Shown here piece after piece: positions 34,830 through 43,846 of a DNA stretch of 64,000 nt. The notes beneath the pieces are model-generated. The model was not told the origin of the DNA. It did no database searches and saw nothing but the letters and a program-made list of their open reading frames with translations. The translations under genes and the position numbers were made by a program. Origin of the DNA: Desulfovibrio sp. (GTDB taxonomy: Bacteria > Desulfobacterota > Desulfovibrionia > Desulfovibrionales > Desulfovibrionaceae); NCBI GenBank assembly GCA_031287575.1, contig JAITSV010000042.1:1-64000 (forward strand). Reading direction: 5' to 3'. Within the stretch, counting starts at the first letter, position 1. Each line of letters opens with the position of its first letter.

Positions 34830-36508
34830 CCGGAACCCGGCATATCGGCGGACGCGGGGCGGGAGCCTTCCTGCCCTGCGTGCCGTTGCTTCTGCTCGTG
34901 CTGCTTGCGGGCGGCTGCGCCGTGGCGCGGCCGTCCGACAGCGGCGGCACGACGCGTGCGCCCGCCGCCGCAACGGTACGCGCGACAGCGACCGTGACCG
35001 CGACCACACCGGAGAACGGCGTGAGCATGGGCATGACCGCCCCCCGCCTGCCCGACGGCACCCTGGTGACGGTGTCCCCGGCGGGCGAAATCCGCACCAT
35101 GGACCCGGCGGACGCGGCACGTCAGGCCCTGCGCCACGACTACATCCTGCTGGGTGAATCGCACACCAGCGCGTGCGACCACCGGGCGCAGGCCGCGTTC
35201 ATCACCGCCCTGCTGGCGGAAGGCGCGCGCCCTGCCATAGGCCTTGAGATGGTGCCCCGCGAGGGGCAGCCCACGCTGGACGAATTTTCGCGGGGGGCCA
35301 CCCCGCTGGACAAGCTTTCCGATGCCCTGGACTGGCCGAAGACCTGGGGCTACGACTTCGCCTTGTACAAGCCCGTGTTCGCCGTGGCCGACTGGGCGCG
35401 CCTGCCCGTGCACGGCCTGAACGTGCCGCAGCGCGTGGTGCGCCAGGTGAGCCGGGGCGGGCTGGAATCCGTGGCCGAGGCAGACCGGGTCTGGCTGCCG
35501 CCGTCCATCATCGCGCCCGCGCCGGAGCAGCGCGCCACGTTGACCGTCATCTTCCGCGAGCACGCGGACATGCGGGCCGGGCGTGCCGGGCGGACCGAGG
35601 GTGCGGGGCAAACCGCACCACAGGGCCAGCAGCCCCAGAAAGGTCAGCCCCAGAAAGATCAACCCCAGACCGGGCAGATTCAGGCCGGGGAGCAGCCAGT
35701 CGCACCGCCACCCGCTGTACAGGCGGCCCCAGTCGCCCCCGTAGAGTCGGATGCCGCATCACCCTCCACGCCATCCTCTGCGCCGTCCGTCACCCCGGCC
35801 AGCACCGACGAAGCCCTCGAACGGTTCCTGCTGGTGCAGTCGCTGTGGGATTCGGCCATGGCCCACCAGGCCGTGCGGGTGCGCGTGGCCCATGGCGGCC
35901 CGGTGGTCATTCTGGCGGGCGGCGGGCATGTGGAGTTCGGCTGGGGCATTGCCCGGCGTATCCGCCTGCTGGACCCGGACGCCCGCGTGCTGCTGGTGAT
36001 GCCGTGGCGCATCGCGCCGGATGCGCCTGCCGGGTCTCCGGCAATGGCCGTCAAGGGCGTGTCCGCTGGTGCACCTGTAAATGTTTCCGCCGTTTCCGGC
36101 ACCCCTGTCGCCCCTGTCCCCTCTGCCTCCGGACCGGGCGACAGCCCGCCCGATGCGGCGCAGGCCGACCTCTTCTGGGTGTGCCGGGCCGAGCCGGAAC
36201 CGCCGCGTCCCATGCCCGGCATGCCCGCTGCGGGCGGTCCCGCGCGGCCCCGCCTGGGCCTGCTGTTGCAGCAGGAAGCGGACGGCGCGCGCGTGCAGCA
36301 GGTGGAGCCCGGCTCCGTGGCCGAGCGTGCCGGATTCCGTCCGGGCGACCTCATCCTGCGGGTGGGTGACCGCGCGGTGGATTCCATGCGCGTGCTGCAC
36401 GAGGCGGGCGCGGCTGCCGTGGCCGCCGGACAGGATGTGCGCTTTACCGTGCGTGGCCCCGGCGATGCCGACGCGGAACGGGTACTGACCGTGCCCGGCC
36501 GGAAGTAG
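34820..36508 (+). CDS. ChaN-type haem-binding lipoprotein with PDZ domain
   Basis: 562 residues. Signal peptide with lipobox VLLAGGC (Cys33). Residues ~85-250 match the ChaN/Tiki-like family (YILLGESHTSACDHRAQAAF, IGLEMVPREGQP, LPVHGLNVP), in which the His of GESH binds haem. A repetitive Gln/Pro/Lys insert (GQPQKDQPQ) follows. The C-terminal ~85 residues are a PDZ domain (RLGLLLQQEADGARVQQVEPGSVAERAGFRPGDLI). It starts within the last codons of the PaaK-like gene. Confidence 0.85.
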   Translation: MGLAGTRHIGGRGAGAFLPCVPLLLLVLLAGGCAVARPSDSGGTTRAPAAATVRATATVTATTPENGVSMGMTAPRLPDGTLVTVSPAGEIRTMDPADAARQALRHDYILLGESHTSACDHRAQAAFITALLAEGARPAIGLEMVPREGQPTLDEFSRGATPLDKLSDALDWPKTWGYDFALYKPVFAVADWARLPVHGLNVPQRVVRQVSRGGLESVAEADRVWLPPSIIAPAPEQRATLTVIFREHADMRAGRAGRTEGAGQTAPQGQQPQKGQPQKDQPQTGQIQAGEQPVAPPPAVQAAPVAPVESDAASPSTPSSAPSVTPASTDEALERFLLVQSLWDSAMAHQAVRVRVAHGGPVVILAGGGHVEFGWGIARRIRLLDPDARVLLVMPWRIAPDAPAGSPAMAVKGVSAGAPVNVSAVSGTPVAPVPSASGPGDSPPDAAQADLFWVCRAEPEPPRPMPGMPAAGGPARPRLGLLLQQEADGARVQQVEPGSVAERAGFRPGDLILRVGDRAVDSMRVLHEAGAAAVAAGQDVRFTVRGPGDADAERVLTVPGRK

Positions 36509-36754
36509 ACGTTTTCCGCAGCCGCTCGCGCTGCCGCACATCCATGGCGTTTCGGCCACGGGCTGCGGTCGCGCAGGGGAGGGTTGCGCCGTGGAATCGG
36601 ACGAACTGGAATTTGATTGCGCCGCCCCGAAAACCCCAAATGACCCGCCCCGTCGGAGTGCGTCCCCGTGGGCAGGGGAATCCGGCGTGCCAGCGCTCCA
36701 TGATCAGAAGCACAATCCGCGAGCATGCGCCGGATACCCCGGCCGGAGGATCGA

Positions 36755-37162
36755 ATGCTGTATTGCGCCGTGCTGACCCCCCTTGGCGATGACGGATTCG
36801 CCGTGGATTTTCCTGATTTTCCCGACGCCGCCCCCGGCGACATGGGCGCCGACACCCTGTGCGAGGCCTATGGCATGGCCGAGGAAGCCCTGGCCGAGCA
36901 CGTGCGCGGGTTGCTGGCCCGTGGCGAAACCCTGCCCGAACCCACCCCGCCGGACCGACTGCCCACGCCCCCGCCCGCCGGGGCCGCCCTGTTCATGGTG
37001 CCCGTGCGCCTGGAGCCGCGCCGGGTGGTCAAGGTGACCCTGACCATGACCGAACAGGAAAAGGACAAACTGGATGCCGTGGCCGCCGACTGGAACATGA
37101 GCCGGTCGCAGGTGGTGGTGGCGGCGTTGCGCGATCTTTGCGACCGGATGGGCTGCCCCTGA
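36755..37162 (+). CDS. HicB-family antitoxin-like protein, orphan
   Basis: 135 residues. N-terminal HicB partial RNase H-like fold (YCAVLTPLGDDGFAVDFPDFPDA...EALAEHVRGLLARGETLPEPT) and a C-terminal ribbon-helix-helix (VVKVTLTMTEQEKDKLDAVAADWNMSRSQVVVAALRDL). GGAGG precedes ATG 36755. No HicA toxin gene is visible on either side, so it is either an orphan repressor or a relic. Confidence 0.85.
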   Translation: MLYCAVLTPLGDDGFAVDFPDFPDAAPGDMGADTLCEAYGMAEEALAEHVRGLLARGETLPEPTPPDRLPTPPPAGAALFMVPVRLEPRRVVKVTLTMTEQEKDKLDAVAADWNMSRSQVVVAALRDLCDRMGCP

Positions 37163-37610
37163 GGGCGTTTGTCCGGGTGCGCACTCCGTGGGCAATGACG
37201 GCGTCAAACCGCTTTTTTGCTCCGGTCGAGTACGAGAAGAGTACACTCCCTTCGCAAAAAAGCGGTTTTCCTTGTCCTTGCCGCACGTGTTGCGCGCCGG
37301 GACAAACGCCCTCACGCGCGTGCCGCCTTTCCGCCGCCTGCGCTGGTTGTGCCGTAAGCCGGTAAATGCAATGTCCTTGGGACAATCGTCCTTACGTCAG
37401 GGCCGCCTTCCTTGCCCTCGGCACGAAATCCGCGCCAAACGCGGGGTTGTGCCGTGGGCCAAAGGCAGTGTGTCGGTGTGCCGCCTTCCTTGTTTCCCCG
37501 CCAATCCCGCCCCGTCATGCGCGGGCCTGCTGACAGGCCGCGTCGGCGTGCCTATGGTGTGCCGATGCGGCGTTTTTCGTTCATCGCACGTCAGTCACGC
37601 GGAGTTGCCC
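37163..37610. other. Intergenic spacer with family A hairpin
   Basis: 448 bases between hicB and mutM. It contains family A copy 3 (37206-37268), which probably terminates hicB transcription. No gene. Confidence 0.5.
37206..37268. repeat. Family A hairpin repeat, copy 3
   Basis: Perfect 15-bp arms AAACCGCTTTTTTGC and GCAAAAAAGCGGTTT around GGTCGAGTACGAGAAGAGTA and CACTCCC. The best-preserved copy. Confidence 0.8.
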
Positions 37611-38681
37611 ATGCCTGAATTGCCAGAGGTGGAGACCATTGCCTGCGGTTTGCGGCCCCAGTTGACGGGGCGGCGCATCGTGTCCGTTGCGGTGTGCAAC
37701 GAAGGGACCGTGCAGGGCGATGCGGCGGCGTTCGCCCGGTGCGTGCCGGGGCGCGTCATTGCCGGGGTGGGGCGGCGCGGCAAGTTGCTGCTGATGGAAT
37801 TGGCCCCGCCGGACGGCTCGGATGGCTCGGACGGCCCGGCTGTCACAGACGGTGAGGCGGGCGGGGCGGATGAGGCAAGGTCCGCCGGGACGGGGACCGA
37901 TGTTCCAACCGACGCTTCGCCCGATGCACCGCGTGATGCAGCAGACCTGATGGCCTGCCGTGACGTGGCGGGCAGGATGGCCGGTTCTGGCGCGGTGACC
38001 GGGGCTGCCCGGTCAGTAGAATCTGGAGAGTCTGGCGGCGCCAGCGGCAACCGCGTTCCGCATCTGCTGGGCGTGCATCTGAAGATGACCGGGCGGCTGT
38101 TTGTCTACGGGCCGGAGGTGGCGCCCAACGCGCACACCCGCGTGGTCTTCGGGCTGGACGACGGCAATCGGCTGTTTTTCGACGATGCGCGCAAGTTCGG
38201 CTACGTGCGCGCCCTGTCCGATGCCGATCTGGCCACCTGGGATTTCTGGCGGTCGCTGGGGCCGGAGCCGCTGGAGATTGCCGCGCCGGATTTCGCGGCA
38301 CTGTTCCGGGGGCGGCGGGGACGCATCAAGGCGCTGTTGCTGGACCAGACGGTCATTGCGGGCATCGGCAACATCTACGCCGACGAATCGCTGTTCCGGG
38401 CGTCCATCCGGCCCGATGCGCAGGCCGGGGAGCTTTCCCCCGACCGACTGCGCGTACTGCACGGCCATCTGGTGGACGTGCTGCGCGAATCCATCGCCGA
38501 GTGCGGCAGTTCCATCCGCGACTACCGCGATGCCCACGGCGATGCCGGTGCCTTCCAGAACCGCTTCCGGGTGTATGGCAGGTCCGGGCAGCCCTGCGTG
38601 GCCTGCGGGCGCATGCTGACCACGGGCAAGGTGGCCGGGCGTACCACGGTATTCTGTGCGCAGTGCCAGAAGCTGAAATAA
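37611..38681 (+). CDS. mutM: Formamidopyrimidine-DNA glycosylase (MutM/Fpg) with insert
   Basis: Removes oxidised purines such as 8-oxoguanine. 356 residues against about 270 for the family. The N-terminus MPELPEVETI gives the catalytic Pro2 and Glu3; HLKMTGRLF holds the conserved lysine; the zinc finger is CVACGRMLTTGKVAGRTTVFCAQC. About 80 extra Asp/Gly/Ala-rich residues (~66-147) lie between strands of the N-terminal domain. GGAG precedes ATG 37611. Confidence 0.95.
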   Translation: MPELPEVETIACGLRPQLTGRRIVSVAVCNEGTVQGDAAAFARCVPGRVIAGVGRRGKLLLMELAPPDGSDGSDGPAVTDGEAGGADEARSAGTGTDVPTDASPDAPRDAADLMACRDVAGRMAGSGAVTGAARSVESGESGGASGNRVPHLLGVHLKMTGRLFVYGPEVAPNAHTRVVFGLDDGNRLFFDDARKFGYVRALSDADLATWDFWRSLGPEPLEIAAPDFAALFRGRRGRIKALLLDQTVIAGIGNIYADESLFRASIRPDAQAGELSPDRLRVLHGHLVDVLRESIAECGSSIRDYRDAHGDAGAFQNRFRVYGRSGQPCVACGRMLTTGKVAGRTTVFCAQCQKLK

Positions 38682-38855
38682 CCGGAGGGGGGCAGGGCGG
38701 GGAAGGACAGAGGCCGTGCCGGACAGGCGTGTGGACGGCATTACGCGATGTGGCCGCGCAGCCACCCGGTACGGGGGAATCGAAGCCACATTCCGACCCC
38801 GTACCTTCGGCATGCTTCACGTAAATGGCGCGGGGCTGTTCGTCAATGGTGGCGG

Positions 38856-41800
38856 CTACTGCCCGCCGTCCGCGTCGTCGCCATCCCCGTCGCGGGCGGT
38901 GGTGATGCTGGCCGGGCCGGGCCAGGCGCGCGTTCCGCCAAGACCGTTCATCCCGTCCGTGCCTTTCGTTCCGTCCCCACCCGTCCCCTGCGCATCCGTC
39001 CCCTGCGCATCCCAGCGGGCCTGTATCTGACCCGATTCCGCCGTCACCAGCAGGGGAATGTTCCGGGCCGCCAGGGCGGCGCGGGTGTCCGCCACGGGAA
39101 AGCCCCAGCGGTTGCGGTAGCCCGCGCTGGCAATGGCCACGGAGGGGCGCACCGCGTCCAGCAGTTGCGGCAGCAGCTTGCGCCTGCCGCCGTGGTGAGG
39201 CAGCACCAGCACTTCCGCCGAAAGGTCCGCGCCGGACGCCAGCAGGGCGCGGATGGCCGGGTCGCCCGCATCGCCGGGAATCAGCGCCAGGCCGCGCCGC
39301 GCCGCGTGCCCGTCTTGCCCATTTGGCCCATTTGGCCCGTCCTGCCCATCGTGTTCATCCTGCTGATTTTGGCCGTCACGCGCCGTCAGTCGCAGCACCA
39401 GCGAGGCGTCGTTGCCGTCGAAGGCGGGGCCCGCCGCCTCCGGCAGGGGCGGGTGCAGCACTTCCAGTTCCAGCCCGTCCGCAAGGGGAATGCGCTGTCC
39501 GGCATGCCAGCGTTCCTCGTTTTGCCCGGCATGGCGCAGGATGGCGGCCAGCCGCGCGCCGTCCTCGCCGCGCGGCGGATCGCCGTTGCCCGCCACCTGG
39601 CGTACGGCAAAGGTGTCGATGACGTACAGAAGTCCCCGCAGATGGTCGCGGTCCGGGTGCGACCAAACCACCGCGTTCAGCCGGGGCGGGCGGTTGTCGG
39701 TCAGCGCCGGGGCCACCACGCGGCGTCCCGTGTCCCACGAGCGCGAGGCCGTGCCCCCGCCGTCCACCAGCATCCTGCCGCGTCCCCAGTCCAGCGCCAC
39801 GGACTGCCCCTGCCCCACGTCCAGCACGGCCAGCCGCACGGCAGGGTCCGTGGCGGCGGCAAGGCGCGGCCACACCGGCCCCAGCACCAGCAGCGCCCCG
39901 GCGGTCAGCAGCAGGCCCGCGCGGCGGCGGGTTGTGCCCGCTGCCTGACCGGTCACGTTTCCGGATGCCCGGTCCGCTACCTGCCCCGACACATGCAGCA
40001 CCGCCGCGCCCAGCAGCACCCACAGCCCCAGCATGGCGGCGGGATGGGGGCGCAGCAACTGGGGGTTGCCCAGCAGGCCCGCGCCGTCCAGCCAGCGCAA
40101 CGAAACCAGCAACAGGTCGAACGGCCAGCGGGCCACCAGCAGCAGCCAGCCGGCCACGTCCGGTGCCGCCGGGGCCACGGCCATGCCCGCAAGGCCCAGC
40201 GGCAGCGCCACGCCGTCGATGAGCGGCAGGAACAGCAGGTTCAGGGCGAACCACGGGCTGGACGTGCCGAAGACCCGCGCGGACAGGGGCAGCAGGATCA
40301 ACTGGATGCACAGGGTCACCCACAGGGTGCGCGCGGCGTACATGACAAGGCGGGAGCGCCATGTGCGGGTCGCGTGCCGGATGGGGCGGCCACCCGTGGC
40401 CGATGCGGCGGTGCCACCGTCGTTTCCACCATGGACGGTCAGCCCGCCCGTTTCACCTCGTTCGACCAGCTCACCAAGCCCGCCCAGTTCCCGCAGTCGG
40501 CGGGGCAGCAGGGCTGCCAAGGGTTTGGCCAGGGCAATGCCCGCCACCGCGCAGGCGGAAAGCTGCAACGACAGGTCGTCCGCCGCGCCGGGGTCGAACA
40601 GCACGATGACGCACACCGCCCACAGCAGGCCGTCCAGCAGCACCTGCGGCCTGCCCCGCCAGTACAGCCACGCCCAGAACACCAGCATCAGCGCCGCGCG
40701 CACCAGCGAGGGCGGGGCGCCGCCCAGCCAGACATAGGCCAGGGCGGGCGGCAGCGAACAGGCCAGGGCCAGCTTGCGGCGCGGAATGCGCAGGTACACG
40801 CCGGGGGCCATGCGCCCGGCCAGCAGGGCAACTGCGGCGCCCAGCGCCGCCGCCGCGCACAGGTGCATGCCCGACAGGGCGATGGCGTGGATCAGCGAGG
40901 CGCGGGCCACAAGGTCCAGGTCGCGGCTGTCCAGATGAAAGCGGTCGCCCAGCACCAGCGCGGGCAGAAAGGTACCCGCCGGGGTGGGCGGCTCGGGGGC
41001 GTTGCCGGGTGCGGCGATAGCGGTGGATTCCGGCGCGGCCCCGCCCGATTCGGACGCCCCCGACGCGGATGTCTCCTGTCCGGACGCCTCTGCCGTGGCC
41101 TTGCGGCGGGGCTTTGTGCCGGTACTCTTTTTTGCGGCCGATTCCGTGACAGCGGCTGTCGCGGCGTCTCCGGTCTTGGCGTCCGGCTTGGCTTCAGCGC
41201 CGGGCCTGTCGTTCTCCGGCGCGCCGTGCAGGGCGATGGCCCGCAGCATGGCGGTGCGCAGGTTTTCGCGGAAGGTCCATCCTGCCGACGGCGCGCCTTC
41301 CACCCGGGGCATCCCCTTGGCGTGGGTGGTCCAGGCGCGGAAGCGCACATCGCGCGAGGCCCAGAAGGCCGCGCTGTCGTCGCCGCCGGGGTTGGCCAGC
41401 CCGCGCATGGGGGCCACGGCGGCGGTGACGGTCAGGCGGGTGCCCGGCGCGGGCCGCAGGGGCGGATTCTGCCATGACAGGGCCAGAAGCCCCGGCAGTG
41501 CCGATTGTTCCATCGGTTCCGTTGGGGCGGGGGATTCCGTGGCGGGCGGGGTAGTGCCCGATGTAGCACCCGGCGTTACGTCCGGTGTCGCCCCCGATGT
41601 CGCTACGGACGCGGGCGCGCTCGTCTCTGCCCGCACATCGCGCAGCAGCAGGCGGATGCGCCCGTCGGTGGTGGGGGTGCACTCGGCCACCGTGCCGCTG
41701 AAGCGCACCGGGCGTCCGGTGTCGGCCCAGGCGGGCGTTGGCGGGGCAGGGTCGGGCTCACGCAGCCATGCCGCGCCCAGCCCGGCGCAGAAGCACAGCG

Positions 41801-42035
41801 CGTATAGGGCCACGCGGGCCAGGCCCCGTGCCCGTGGTCCCATGCCCAGCCACAGCAGCGCCGCCGCCGTGACGGCCCATACGGGTTCGCCCCGTGGCGG
41901 CAACGCTGCCAGCCCGGCCAGCGCCGCCAGCAGGCAGGCCTGCCGGAACAGCAGCGGGGGCAGCGGTGGCGGCGCCAATGGTGGTGCCAATGGTGGTGCC
42001 GGTCGGGGCTGGGGCTGCGAAGGTTGCTGGGGCAT
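38856..42035 (-). CDS. comEC: ComEC/Rec2 DNA-uptake channel protein
   Basis: 1059 residues, longer than the usual 700-850. N-terminal helices and OB-like part (DTGRPVRFSGTVAE), central competence domain (LVLGDRF, LIHAIALSGMHLCAAAA, WLGGAPPSLVRAALML), and a C-terminal metallo-beta-lactamase domain (LDVGQGQSVALDWGRGRMLVDGG, WSHPDRDHLRG). In transformable bacteria it moves single-stranded DNA across the inner membrane. Two low-complexity Ala/Thr/Ser inserts explain the length. ATG 42035 lacks a strong ribosome site; the ORF extends into murA out of frame with it. Confidence 0.88.
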   Translation of the reverse strand: MPQQPSQPQPRPAPPLAPPLAPPPLPPLLFRQACLLAALAGLAALPPRGEPVWAVTAAALLWLGMGPRARGLARVALYALCFCAGLGAAWLREPDPAPPTPAWADTGRPVRFSGTVAECTPTTDGRIRLLLRDVRAETSAPASVATSGATPDVTPGATSGTTPPATESPAPTEPMEQSALPGLLALSWQNPPLRPAPGTRLTVTAAVAPMRGLANPGGDDSAAFWASRDVRFRAWTTHAKGMPRVEGAPSAGWTFRENLRTAMLRAIALHGAPENDRPGAEAKPDAKTGDAATAAVTESAAKKSTGTKPRRKATAEASGQETSASGASESGGAAPESTAIAAPGNAPEPPTPAGTFLPALVLGDRFHLDSRDLDLVARASLIHAIALSGMHLCAAAALGAAVALLAGRMAPGVYLRIPRRKLALACSLPPALAYVWLGGAPPSLVRAALMLVFWAWLYWRGRPQVLLDGLLWAVCVIVLFDPGAADDLSLQLSACAVAGIALAKPLAALLPRRLRELGGLGELVERGETGGLTVHGGNDGGTAASATGGRPIRHATRTWRSRLVMYAARTLWVTLCIQLILLPLSARVFGTSSPWFALNLLFLPLIDGVALPLGLAGMAVAPAAPDVAGWLLLVARWPFDLLLVSLRWLDGAGLLGNPQLLRPHPAAMLGLWVLLGAAVLHVSGQVADRASGNVTGQAAGTTRRRAGLLLTAGALLVLGPVWPRLAAATDPAVRLAVLDVGQGQSVALDWGRGRMLVDGGGTASRSWDTGRRVVAPALTDNRPPRLNAVVWSHPDRDHLRGLLYVIDTFAVRQVAGNGDPPRGEDGARLAAILRHAGQNEERWHAGQRIPLADGLELEVLHPPLPEAAGPAFDGNDASLVLRLTARDGQNQQDEHDGQDGPNGPNGQDGHAARRGLALIPGDAGDPAIRALLASGADLSAEVLVLPHHGGRRKLLPQLLDAVRPSVAIASAGYRNRWGFPVADTRAALAARNIPLLVTAESGQIQARWDAQGTDAQGTGGDGTKGTDGMNGLGGTRAWPGPASITTARDGDGDDADGGQ

Positions 42036-42071
42036 GGGGCTGGCGGTGCCTGCGGGCGGTTGTCCGGGTGC

Positions 42072-42107
42072 AAAAAAAGGCGGGCCGCGCCGCGTGGCGG
42101 GCCCGCC
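42072..42107 (-). terminator. Terminator after murA
   Basis: GGCGGGCC / GGGCCCGCC stem followed by seven T on the minus strand, between murA and comEC. Confidence 0.8.
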
Positions 42108-42121
42108 CCGAAGGCGTGCGT

Positions 42122-43375
<1,254 letters not shown>

Positions 43376-43501
43376 GTGGTCGTGGGTATCCTTTACGGGT
43401 AGTCGCGGCGGATAGGTTCCGCGCGGGTGATGGCTATGGCTGCATGCAGGTGTGCGTGGCCGGAAAACACCGGCCTGACGGTGAAAGGGGGCGATTGCCT
43501 C

Positions 43502-43530
43502 TTGACCGGTCCCGGCCCCGGGTGTATATG
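43502..43530 (+). promoter_or_regulatory. tRNA-His promoter
   Basis: TTGACC (43502-43507), 17-base spacer, TATATG (43525-43530), 13 bases before the tRNA. Confidence 0.75.
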
Positions 43531-43543
43531 CGCTCTCTCTTAC

Positions 43544-43620
43544 GGCGGATGTAGCTCAGTTGGCAGAGCACCTGGTTGTGGCCCAGGTGGCCGTGGGTTC
43601 AAGTCCCATCATTCGCCCCA
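43544..43620 (+). tRNA. tRNA-His (GTG)
   Basis: 77 nt including the extra 5' G(-1) and encoded CCA. Acceptor GCGGATG/CATTCGC, anticodon stem CCTGG/CCAGG with loop TTGTGGC (anticodon GTG), T-arm GTGGGTTCAAGTCCCAT. Confidence 0.97.
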
Positions 43621-43630
43621 TTGATTCCGT

Positions 43631-43657
43631 GCCCCGCGTTAGCGGGGCTTTTCTTTT
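43631..43657 (+). terminator. Terminator of tRNA-His
   Basis: GCCCCGC-GTTA-GCGGGGC followed by TTTTCTTTTT. Confidence 0.9.
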
Positions 43658-43846
43658 TCCGGACCCCGGTGCTGATGGGCGAAAATTCCTGTGCGCATGT
43701 CGGGCGGACCATACCCCTACCGGCCCCGGAACGGAACCCCGCCGATGGGGGCAACCGTCGGCGTGCGGCGCGGGCCGCCGTTTTCCTTCAGGAAATTTGT
43801 GATGGCACGCAGTGGGGCGGGCGGTGGTACGGGCAACCCTGCCCTG

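Noticed and set aside
36509..36754. HicA toxin gene upstream of hicB
   Set aside because: ORFs here are Arg/Pro-rich shadows with no HicA GxHxxY-like motif.
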